From a virus: a stretch of DNA of 22,060 nucleotides. Under the pieces are notes generated by a model that had not been told where the DNA came from, did not search any database, and saw only the letters and a program-made list of their open reading frames with translations. Below, piece after piece: positions 1 to 5,670 of the stretch (its first letter is position 1; each line of letters starts with the position of its first letter). The stretch is taken from positions 1 through 22,060 of IMG/VR virus record IMGVR_UViG_3300032050_000899; one strand, written 5' to 3'. Position numbers and translations under genes: made by a program.

Positions 1-81
1 GTCATATATTCTAGCTAGCATAATATAATTTACCATAGGCAAATTATCTTCTAAATTATTATTTTCTATATTATTGTCCAT
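1..81 (-). CDS. Partial small ORF, leaves window at left edge
   Basis: This is the 5' part of a leftward gene. The 27 readable residues begin MDNNIENNN and continue with a hydrophobic stretch (PMVNYIMLARIYD). The start ATG lies inside the end of the preceding 37-residue gene, with an 11-base overlap, and an AGGT-type ribosome site lies about 8 bases upstream. The asparagine-rich start followed by an MLARIYD-like helix gives no recognisable domain. It is called a gene because it continues the overlapping, co-directional layout of the minus-strand operon. It could be spurious, since only 81 bases are visible. Confidence 0.5.
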   Translation of the reverse strand, partial: MDNNIENNNLEDNLPMVNYIMLARIYD

Positions 82-184
82 CTGGTCTACCTAAGTCTTC
101 CCAAAATATTTCTCTTCCCATGTTATCAGTTACTACCATAGGAGTAGATTCGCATTGGCATTCATTTTCGCTACATTTTTTCAT
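71..184 (-). CDS. 37-residue hypothetical protein, cysteine-containing
   Basis: A complete short leftward ORF starts MKKCSENECQCE and ends WEDLGRPDGQ. Three cysteines sit at positions 4, 9 and 11. The ATG follows an AAGGATGG ribosome site by about 9-12 bases. The gene overlaps the end of the upstream 71-residue gene by 14 bases, and its own end overlaps the next ORF by 11 bases. This chained overlap is typical of translationally coupled phage accessory genes. The N-terminal cysteine cluster might bind metal, but three cysteines in so short a protein prove nothing. The function is unknown. Confidence 0.6.
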   Translation of the reverse strand: MKKCSENECQCESTPMVVTDNMGREIFWEDLGRPDGQ

Positions 185-386
185 TATGATTTACCATCCT
201 TACAATGTCATCATATAATTTAGTTCCTATATTTTTTCTATAATCACACGATAGGCAATATAAAAATATATTATCTTCAGCGTCAAGATTAGAAAGAAGA
301 GAACCTTGATCGATTGGACATTCCATTTTCGATACAAGGCCCTCTTCTGAAAGAGCTATATATTTGGATACGTATTGTATCTTCAT
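171..386 (-). CDS. Small putative zinc-binding protein
   Basis: This 71-residue protein has Cys23 in a CPIDQG motif and a second pair, Cys44 and Cys47, in YCLSCDY. This resembles small phage proteins with a CPxDxG...C-x2-C layout, which probably form a one-metal knuckle. Only three cysteines are present, so Asp26 or another residue would have to complete the site, or there is none. An AAAGGTAGG ribosome site lies just upstream of the ATG. The gene lies 12 bases downstream of the transglycosylase gene and is surely co-transcribed with it. Its role is not known. Regulation of lysis or host takeover would fit the position but is speculation. Confidence 0.7.
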   Translation of the reverse strand: MKIQYVSKYIALSEEGLVSKMECPIDQGSLLSNLDAEDNIFLYCLSCDYRKNIGTKLYDDIVRMVNHNEKM

Positions 387-398
387 ATACCTACCTTT

Positions 399-959
399 CT
401 AATTTTTGAATTCTTTTAAGAATTCTTTATATCTTACCCCATTTAGGGAAGACCATGATGACCAATCAATTCCGCCCTTAGTCATATAATACGTTATCTC
501 TGCGTTAATTACTGGGTCAAACAATAAAATGTTTGACTTTAGATCAAATTTTTCTTTACGATCAATGCCGAGTTCACCCAACATATTAATCTGAAAAATT
601 CCGTAGGAACTGTCTCCAGTTTTCCTGTTACCATTGTAAGCCATAGGTCTAGAATTAGATTCTGCCTTTGCAATAGCCCAAGCCTGTTTAAGGGCTTTTC
701 CTTCAAAGCCAACAGCTGATAGGAGTTCTTTTAGTTCTCCGTCTGTTAGCATCTCAGAAGGCTTGTATACAGTAGTGCTGTACTTCTCTAAGGTTTCTTT
801 CTTTATTTGTACTGTCGATTTAGGTGTTTCCACCCCAATAGCTTGAGATGCTGGCATTACTGGAACAACCGTGTTGTTTCCGAATAGGAATAATGTTATC
901 ATTACTATTGCGGTCCAGTGATGGGCAACATCACTAAGCTTTTGTTTTATATTCTCCAT
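399..959 (-). CDS. Membrane-anchored/secreted lytic transglycosylase-like enzyme (SLT/lysozyme fold)
   Basis: This 186-residue protein has an N-terminal hydrophobic segment (about residues 16-26) that could be a signal anchor. A Thr/Lys-rich linker follows, then a C-terminal SLT-type domain (about residues 70-155). That domain shows the catalytic glutamate context AIAKAESNS (Glu100) and the family pattern GDSSYGIFQIN. It should cleave the glycan strands of peptidoglycan, either for lysis or for genome entry. The start at 959 is preferred over the ATG two codons upstream (965). The AAAGGAGG ribosome site is 8 bases from the former but only 2 from the latter. This is the first gene of a leftward operon driven by the promoter at 993-1022. 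A virion-associated muralytic protein is the main alternative to an endolysin. Confidence 0.8.
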   Translation of the reverse strand: MENIKQKLSDVAHHWTAIVMITLFLFGNNTVVPVMPASQAIGVETPKSTVQIKKETLEKYSTTVYKPSEMLTDGELKELLSAVGFEGKALKQAWAIAKAESNSRPMAYNGNRKTGDSSYGIFQINMLGELGIDRKEKFDLKSNILLFDPVINAEITYYMTKGGIDWSSWSSLNGVRYKEFLKEFKN

Positions 960-992
960 TGGCATTTCCTCCTTTAGAGATAACGAACTATA

Positions 993-1022
993 AGAATAGC
1001 ATTGTCAGTAAGTTACTGTCAA
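993..1022 (-). promoter_or_regulatory. Sigma70-type promoter of the leftward operon
   Basis: On the minus strand a perfect -35 box TTGACA (1017-1022) is separated by 18 bases from TATTCT (993-998). The dinucleotide TG precedes the -10 by one base, giving an extended -10. Transcription would start near 986, leaving a leader of about 27 bases with the AAAGGAGG ribosome site of the transglycosylase gene. This is the best-looking promoter in the window. Confidence 0.7.
1002..1022. promoter_or_regulatory. 21-bp near-palindrome over the leftward -35 box (candidate operator)
   Basis: The half-sites TTGTCAGTAA and TTACTGTCAA flank one central base and match in 9 of 10 positions. The dyad contains the whole -35 box and most of the spacer of the leftward promoter. 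It sits between divergent genes, so a dimeric repressor bound here would block the promoter. A second, shorter dyad, GTCAA-5-TTGAC (1018-1032), overlaps its right side. Confidence 0.55.
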
Positions 1023-1044
1023 GTCAGTTGACCAGAAAGATTAT

Positions 1045-2034
1045 ATGCAAATATCATTTTTTACACCTACAATTAACTTCAAGAACTCTAATGGATATGG
1101 TTATGCTGGATCAAATATAGCTACTTCGTTAAAAGAGTTAGGCCATGAGGTTCCATATTCTTATCCAAAAGCTCCAGTACAATTAAATTTTGCTCAGCCA
1201 GAACATTTTAAAATGCACAGAGGTCAATATCAAATAGGATATACTCCGTGGGAATCTACAAAAATTCCAGATAAATGGAAAAATATGCTAGATCACTGCG
1301 ATGAAATTTGGACAACATCAGACTGGTGTGCTAATGTTTTTGAAGATAATGGATATAAAAATATTAAGGTTTATCCACATGGAATACAAGACATATGGAA
1401 GCCAAAAAGAAGAAGAGAATCAGATAAGATTAAGTTTCTTCACATTGGAGAACCAGCACCAAGAAAAGCTGGCCAAATGGTGGTGGATGTGTTTGGAGAA
1501 CTTTATGGAAATAACCCTAAGTATTCTCTTACAATAAAAGCGTATCATCATAATACAACCAGAGTTTATAATAACTACATAGATAAAGAGATAATAGGTT
1601 TACCGCAAAATATTTATAATAATGTAAAGGTTATAACAGAAGAACTAAGTGATCTAGAGTTAGTTAGACTATATCATGATCATGATGTTTTAGTGTATCC
1701 AAGTTATGGAGAAGGATTTGGTTTTATTCCGCTTCAAGCTCTTGCTACTGGAATGCCAACTATATGTACAGCAAGTTGGGCACATTATGAAAAATACTTA
1801 GGGCCATTAAAATTAAAATCAAAGTTAGTGGATTCTCCATGGCCATTTCCACACGAAGGCAAAGTTTTTGAGCCAAACCGTCAACACCTAGTTGAGCTTA
1901 TGAGAGATGTTGTCTTTAACTTTAATGCATATTCTGGATATTACTATGCTCAGTCAACTAAAATACATGAAGAATATAATTGGTTAGAGTTGACTAAGAA
2001 CTCTTTTGATCACATATTCAAAAAATTTAGCTAG
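1045..2034 (+). CDS. Glycosyltransferase, GT4/GT-B family
   Basis: This 329-residue protein has a GT-B layout. The N-terminal half starts with a beta strand followed by a glycine-rich turn (SNGYGYAGSNIATSL). The C-terminal half has the nucleotide-sugar site motif YPSYGEGFGFIPLQALATGMP. GT4 enzymes usually have E-x7-E here. The first Glu is residue 223 and the second is Gln231, a substitution also plausible in active relatives. It would transfer a sugar from a nucleotide donor; the acceptor (DNA base, virion protein or host envelope) cannot be told. The ATG follows a weak AGAAAG site. The gene is divergent from the transglycosylase and stands alone in front of the reductase gene. It is somewhat shorter than typical GT4 enzymes of about 360-400 residues. 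Confidence 0.8.
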   Translation: MQISFFTPTINFKNSNGYGYAGSNIATSLKELGHEVPYSYPKAPVQLNFAQPEHFKMHRGQYQIGYTPWESTKIPDKWKNMLDHCDEIWTTSDWCANVFEDNGYKNIKVYPHGIQDIWKPKRRRESDKIKFLHIGEPAPRKAGQMVVDVFGELYGNNPKYSLTIKAYHHNTTRVYNNYIDKEIIGLPQNIYNNVKVITEELSDLELVRLYHDHDVLVYPSYGEGFGFIPLQALATGMPTICTASWAHYEKYLGPLKLKSKLVDSPWPFPHEGKVFEPNRQHLVELMRDVVFNFNAYSGYYYAQSTKIHEEYNWLELTKNSFDHIFKKFS

Positions 2035-2121
2035 CCCTAGACTCTTAAAAAAAAGTTTGATACACTTAGGTTTCATTAAAATTTATTAATCCGTAAGGCG
2101 GAAGAAGAGGTCACACTTAAA

Positions 2122-4056
2122 ATGTCAAGAACTATTGAAAACCCATATGAAAACTTTATTGCATTGTCTAGATATGCAAGATGGATTCCAGAAGAAAATC
2201 GTCGTGAAACATGGGGTGAGACAGTAGATCGCTATTTTGACTTTATGACAAAACATCTTAAAGAAACTAAAGATTATATTCCAGATTCAAAACTTCTTCA
2301 AGAAATGAAAGAGGCGGTTTATAATAGAGATGTAATGCCATCAATGAGATCAGTAATGACTGCAGGTGCTGCATTAGATAGAGATCATGTTGCGGGTTAT
2401 AATTGCTCGTTTGTTCCAGTAGATTCACCACGCTCATTTGACGAAACAATGTATATTCTTATGTGCGGAACAGGCGTAGGGTTCTCTGTTGAATATAAAT
2501 ATGTTAATAAACTTCCTCCCGTTCCAGAAACTTTAGAAAAGTCTACGACTGTAATTACTGTTGAAGATTCAAAGCAGGGTTGGGCTAAAGCATATCGTGA
2601 GCTACTTGCATTATTATGGTCAGGACATATTCCTTCTGTTGATGTAAGCAAACTTCGCCCATCTGGTGCTCGACTTAAGACAATGGGCGGAAGATCATCT
2701 GGTCCACAGCCACTTATCAACCTATTTGACTTTACTATTTCAAAGTTTAAATCTGCAACAGGACGACAGCTAAAACCAATTGAAGCACATGATATTATGT
2801 GTAAGATTGGAGAAATTGTTGTAGTTGGAGGAGTCCGTAGATCAGCAATGATCTCTTTGTCAAATATTAATGACATTGAAATGGCTCAAGCAAAATCTGG
2901 GAACTGGTGGGAAAACAATTCACAACGTGCACTTTCAAATAACTCTGTTGCTTACTCACGTAAGCCAGAAATGGAGCAATTTATTGCAGAATGGAAATCT
3001 CTTTATGACTCGAAGTCTGGCGAACGTGGAATCTATAATGTTGCGGCAGCGCAGAAGCAGGCAGCGAAGTATGGCCGTAGAGACCCTGAAATCCATTATG
3101 GAACAAACCCGTGTTCCGAAATTATTCTCCGTCCTTATCAGTTTTGTAATCTTTCAGAAGTCGTATTACGTGAAAAGGATACAGTTGAGGATATTTCAAA
3201 TAAAGTACGTCTTGCAACAATTCTTGGAACTTGGCAATCAACGCTAACAGACTTTAAGTATCTTCGTAAAATCTGGAAAGATAACACAGAAGAAGAGCGT
3301 TTATTAGGAGTTTCTTTAACTGGACAATTCGGACATAAATTCTTCTCAGGTAAACAAGATATCAAGAAATTAGAAGAAGTTTTAGTTGGACTTCGTGAAT
3401 ACGCAAGAACAATTAATTCAGAAGAGGCTCAGAAGATTGGGATTCAAGAGTCTGCTGCTATCACATGTGTAAAGCCTTCTGGAACAGTTTCCCAATTGGT
3501 CGGGGTGTCTTCAGGAATGCATGCATGGCATTCACCATATTATATTCGTACAGTACGTGGCTCAAAAGGAGATCCAATCTCTACATTTTTAAAGGAGGTC
3601 GGAATTCCAGTAGAAGATGATGTTATGAAGCCAAACGATACATACGTATTTTCATTTCCAGTTAAGGCACCAGAGGGTGCGATTGTTAGAAATGATTTAA
3701 CAGCAATAGAGCATTTAAATACTTGGCTTGTTTATCAACGTGCATGGTGTGAGCACAAGCCTTCAATCACTGTATCTGTAAAAGAAGATGAATGGATGGA
3801 AGTAGGAGCTTGGGTATACAAGCATTTTGATGAAGTTTCTGGAATCTCATTCTTGCCACACTCTGATCATACTTATAAGCAGGCTCCATACCAAGAAGTT
3901 ACAAAAGAAGAATACGAAGCAGTTTTAGCACAAATGCCAAAATCGATTCGTTGGGAAGATTTGTCTTTCTACGAAACAGAGGACGGAACTTCTGGAACAC
4001 AGACCCTTGCCTGTACATCAGATGGCAATTGTGAGATAGTAGATATATCAGCTTAG
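2122..4056 (+). CDS. nrdJ: Adenosylcobalamin-dependent (class II) ribonucleotide reductase, monomeric RTPR type
   Basis: This 644-residue enzyme reduces ribonucleotides to deoxyribonucleotides using a cobalamin-generated thiyl radical, supplying DNA precursors for phage replication. Visible catalytic residues are Cys95 (GYNCSF) and Cys342 (QFCNLSE), the reducing pair; Cys331, the radical cysteine; and Asn329 and Glu333 in the motif NPCSE. The 11-residue spacing from radical to reducing cysteine equals that of the Lactobacillus leichmannii enzyme (Cys408/Cys419, known). The C-terminal pair Cys631/Cys637 (CTSDGNC) fits the shuttle that re-reduces the active site. At 644 residues it is shorter than the roughly 740-residue bacterial enzyme, as is common in phages. 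Its arginine codons include many CGT/CGC, unlike the AGA-dominated oxygenase block. No thioredoxin or cobalamin gene accompanies it here. Confidence 0.93.
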   Translation: MSRTIENPYENFIALSRYARWIPEENRRETWGETVDRYFDFMTKHLKETKDYIPDSKLLQEMKEAVYNRDVMPSMRSVMTAGAALDRDHVAGYNCSFVPVDSPRSFDETMYILMCGTGVGFSVEYKYVNKLPPVPETLEKSTTVITVEDSKQGWAKAYRELLALLWSGHIPSVDVSKLRPSGARLKTMGGRSSGPQPLINLFDFTISKFKSATGRQLKPIEAHDIMCKIGEIVVVGGVRRSAMISLSNINDIEMAQAKSGNWWENNSQRALSNNSVAYSRKPEMEQFIAEWKSLYDSKSGERGIYNVAAAQKQAAKYGRRDPEIHYGTNPCSEIILRPYQFCNLSEVVLREKDTVEDISNKVRLATILGTWQSTLTDFKYLRKIWKDNTEEERLLGVSLTGQFGHKFFSGKQDIKKLEEVLVGLREYARTINSEEAQKIGIQESAAITCVKPSGTVSQLVGVSSGMHAWHSPYYIRTVRGSKGDPISTFLKEVGIPVEDDVMKPNDTYVFSFPVKAPEGAIVRNDLTAIEHLNTWLVYQRAWCEHKPSITVSVKEDEWMEVGAWVYKHFDEVSGISFLPHSDHTYKQAPYQEVTKEEYEAVLAQMPKSIRWEDLSFYETEDGTSGTQTLACTSDGNCEIVDISA

Positions 4057-4065
4057 TGATACAAT
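4057..4065 (+). promoter_or_regulatory. Possible extended -10 promoter
   Basis: TGATACAAT follows directly after the reductase stop codon and reads as TG-N-TACAAT. No convincing -35 is seen. Transcription would begin near 4072, so the two hairpins downstream would lie in the leader of the small membrane protein. The evidence is weak. Confidence 0.25.
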
Positions 4066-4068
4066 AGT

Positions 4069-4109
4069 ATTTGGGTTAATACCCAAATTCTCAGGGCACC
4101 CTGCCCTGA
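4069..4109 (+). other. Two tandem hairpins between reductase and membrane-protein gene
   Basis: The first hairpin has an 8-bp stem ATTTGGGT/ACCCAAAT with a TAAT loop (4069-4088). Two bases later comes a perfect 8-bp stem TCAGGGCA/TGCCCTGA with a CCC loop (4091-4109). Neither is followed by a T-run, so a classical intrinsic terminator is unlikely. mRNA processing or end protection, or attenuation of the next gene, would fit. The second stem ends only 2 bases before the GGAG ribosome site. Confidence 0.5.
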
Positions 4110-4124
4110 TTGGAGATGATAAAT

Positions 4125-4361
4125 ATGGCTAAATTCGATAAAGCCGATTTAAACAAAGATGGGAAAGTTACAATGCAAGAGCAAATTCTAAGCGCATTAG
4201 GTACATATGGAAGAGCATTCTTAGCAGCAGCTATGGCTCTATATATGACTGGAAATACAAATCCAAAGGATTTGATCGCAGCAGGCGTAGCCGCAGTTGC
4301 CCCAGTTATCCTTAAGGCGCTAAATCCAAACGATAAAAGCTTTGGATTTCAGAACAAATAA
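4125..4361 (+). CDS. Holin-like small membrane protein with an EF-hand-type loop
   Basis: The 78 residues fall into three parts. The N-terminus carries a canonical 12-residue calcium loop at 8-19 (DLNKDGKVTMQE, with Asp8, Asn10, Asp12, Gly13, Thr16 and Glu19 in ligand or structural positions). Two hydrophobic segments follow at about 28-43 and 50-66, separated by a polar turn (GNTNPKD). The tail is charged (LNPNDKSFG). The two-segment layout and size resemble phage holins and other small phage membrane proteins. The start at 4125 is chosen because GGAG (4112-4115) lies 9 bases upstream; an upstream ATG at 4116 is too close to it. If it is a holin, it is separated from the muralytic gene and on the other strand. 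The calcium loop is unexpected for a holin and could gate or localise the protein. Confidence 0.65.
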   Translation: MAKFDKADLNKDGKVTMQEQILSALGTYGRAFLAAAMALYMTGNTNPKDLIAAGVAAVAPVILKALNPNDKSFGFQNK

Positions 4362-4374
4362 TCAGTAGATTAGA

Positions 4375-4408
4375 AATACTCCTGTGCTAAAATTGGTACA
4401 GGAGTATT
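4375..4408 (+). terminator. Strong hairpin, terminator-like
   Basis: A perfect 11-bp stem AATACTCCTGT/ACAGGAGTATT has a 12-base loop and lies between the membrane-protein gene and the first appendage gene. It is the longest perfect hairpin seen in an intergenic gap here. The downstream sequence (CCTATTTAGG) is only weakly T-rich, so termination is uncertain. The loop contains TGCTAAAAT (4386-4393 with its TG), which also reads as an extended -10. The structure may therefore separate two transcription units. Confidence 0.45.
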
Positions 4409-4430
4409 CCTATTTAGGAGACTATGGCAA

Positions 4431-4781
4431 ATGGCAGTACAAAAAAATTTCGAAGTAGATCAAAATGCTACATTTACTTTTCAGGTTCAATACACTGAAG
4501 AGGATGCAGTAACACCAATTTCTTTAGTTGGTGCATCAGCAAAGATGCAGATCCGAGATACACCAGGCGGATCTAAGTTAGCAGTTTCATTAACATCACC
4601 ATCTGGTGGTATCACTATAAATGGTGCAACTGGAACTTTAACAATTAGACTAACTCCAACACAAACAAATAAATTGTTCTACCCAAAATCTGCCTATGAT
4701 ATTATGGTCATCGATTCTGCTGGGAATAAAATTAAACTCCTTGAAGGGTTTATGGCTCTCAAAAGATCGGTGACTATTTAA
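4431..4781 (+). CDS. Baseplate/BppU-like beta-sandwich virion protein
   Basis: This 116-residue protein has the pattern of N-terminal domains of BppU-type baseplate proteins and related cyanophage appendage proteins. Its sequence runs as a hydrophobic/polar strand (NATFTFQVQY), SLVGASAKMQIRD, GGITINGATGTLTIRLTP and YDIMVID...LLEG. It probably forms an all-beta domain in the tail tip or baseplate. An AGGAG site (4416-4420) lies 10 bases before the ATG. Its stop overlaps the start of the next gene by one base. Family assignment rests on pattern recognition only. Confidence 0.6.
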   Translation: MAVQKNFEVDQNATFTFQVQYTEEDAVTPISLVGASAKMQIRDTPGGSKLAVSLTSPSGGITINGATGTLTIRLTPTQTNKLFYPKSAYDIMVIDSAGNKIKLLEGFMALKRSVTI

Positions 4782-5056
4782 TGAATGAAAAAATAATAGT
4801 TACAGAAACTATAAACAATGTTATAGTTTCTTCTCCTGGACCACAAGGTATTCGTGGAAACACAATACTTAATGGAAGCGGAGCTCCATCATCAAATCTT
4901 GGAATAACAAACGATTTTTATATAGATAATGTTAGTAAAACTTTCTATGGCCCAAAACTTTCAGATACAACTTGGTCTGGGGCATCATCATTTTCCCTAG
5001 TACCTTCAACAGTACCAGATCATACACATACTTATGATGGAGATGTTGTTAGATAG
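4781..5056 (+). CDS. Small tail-tip protein with collagen-like start
   Basis: This 91-residue protein has a short collagen-type stretch GPQGIRGN near residue 20. It is followed by a pattern typical of phage fibre modules, in which a glycine-rich turn leads to a DFYID...YGPK strand pair. It ends HTHTYDGDVVR. The single GPQGIRG is too short for a stable collagen triple helix and may be a trimer linker. The start overlaps the previous stop (TAATG), so translation is coupled. It likely works with the upstream beta protein in the tail appendage. Confidence 0.6.
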   Translation: MNEKIIVTETINNVIVSSPGPQGIRGNTILNGSGAPSSNLGITNDFYIDNVSKTFYGPKLSDTTWSGASSFSLVPSTVPDHTHTYDGDVVR

Positions 5057-5075
5057 TAAAATTATTAAAAATACA

Positions 5076-5084
5076 TGATATAAT
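5076..5084 (+). promoter_or_regulatory. Extended -10 promoter (TGATATAAT)
   Basis: The sequence TG-A-TATAAT lies in the 63-base gap before the 5120 gene. No good -35 is visible, as is allowed for extended -10 promoters. The start point would be near 5091, with a leader of about 29 bases containing AGAGGT. Confidence 0.5.
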
Positions 5085-5119
5085 TATTATGTACAAAGGC
5101 TTTAAATTTAGAGGTAATC

Positions 5120-5653
5120 ATGGCAACCAATTATCCAAACTCTCTGGATACTTTAACAAATCCAAGCGGAACAGATAGTCTTTCTTCTCCGTCACACGCT
5201 CAACAACATTCAAATGCTAACGATGCAATCGAAGCTCTTGAGGCTAAAGTTGGAGTTACTGGCTCTTCAGTAACCACATCTCTTGACTACAGAGTAAGCA
5301 CTCTTGAAGCAGGAGGACAGGTAGGAACAGAACTGGGACTTGCTGGAAACAACGATTCAACAATAAGCGGAATAGAAAACAAAACAGCAATTGATACTTT
5401 TTCTAAGTCCCTATATTCAACAGTAAGATATACGCTTCAGATTAAAAAAGACAGTCTTTTTGTATCCGATCAGTTAGACATAGTTAACGATGGAACAGAT
5501 CTACATGTAAATAGATATGAGATATCATCCAATACAAATAATTCTCTTTATACTGTGCAATTAGAAGAAAATGCAGGTATAATTAGTTTGTCAGTAACAC
5601 CAACAAGTGGATCTATAACCGCTAGATATTATAGAACCGCCTTAAAAAGTTAA
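5120..5653 (+). CDS. Tail appendage protein with coiled-coil stem and beta C-terminus
   Basis: This 177-residue protein has an N-terminus (MATNYPNSLDTLTNPSGTDS) seen widely in phage appendage proteins. A predicted trimeric coiled coil follows at about residues 30-68 (NDAIEALEAKVGV...SLDYRVSTLEAG). The C-terminal beta-rich domain is about residues 100-177. That domain lines up with the C-terminus of the 607-residue fibre encoded next: SSNTNNSLYTV...VTPTSGS against SSTSGTSLQSI...VTPANNN. The two may be homologous capping domains. AGAGGT precedes the ATG. It probably trimerises in the tail fibre network; the receptor is unknown. Confidence 0.7.
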   Translation: MATNYPNSLDTLTNPSGTDSLSSPSHAQQHSNANDAIEALEAKVGVTGSSVTTSLDYRVSTLEAGGQVGTELGLAGNNDSTISGIENKTAIDTFSKSLYSTVRYTLQIKKDSLFVSDQLDIVNDGTDLHVNRYEISSNTNNSLYTVQLEENAGIISLSVTPTSGSITARYYRTALKS

Positions 5654-5670
5654 GGCGAAAGGGATAAAAA

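Noticed and set aside
2397-2876. 159-codon minus-strand ORF inside the reductase gene
   Set aside because: It is fully antisense to strongly conserved catalytic coding sequence and has no recognisable domain.
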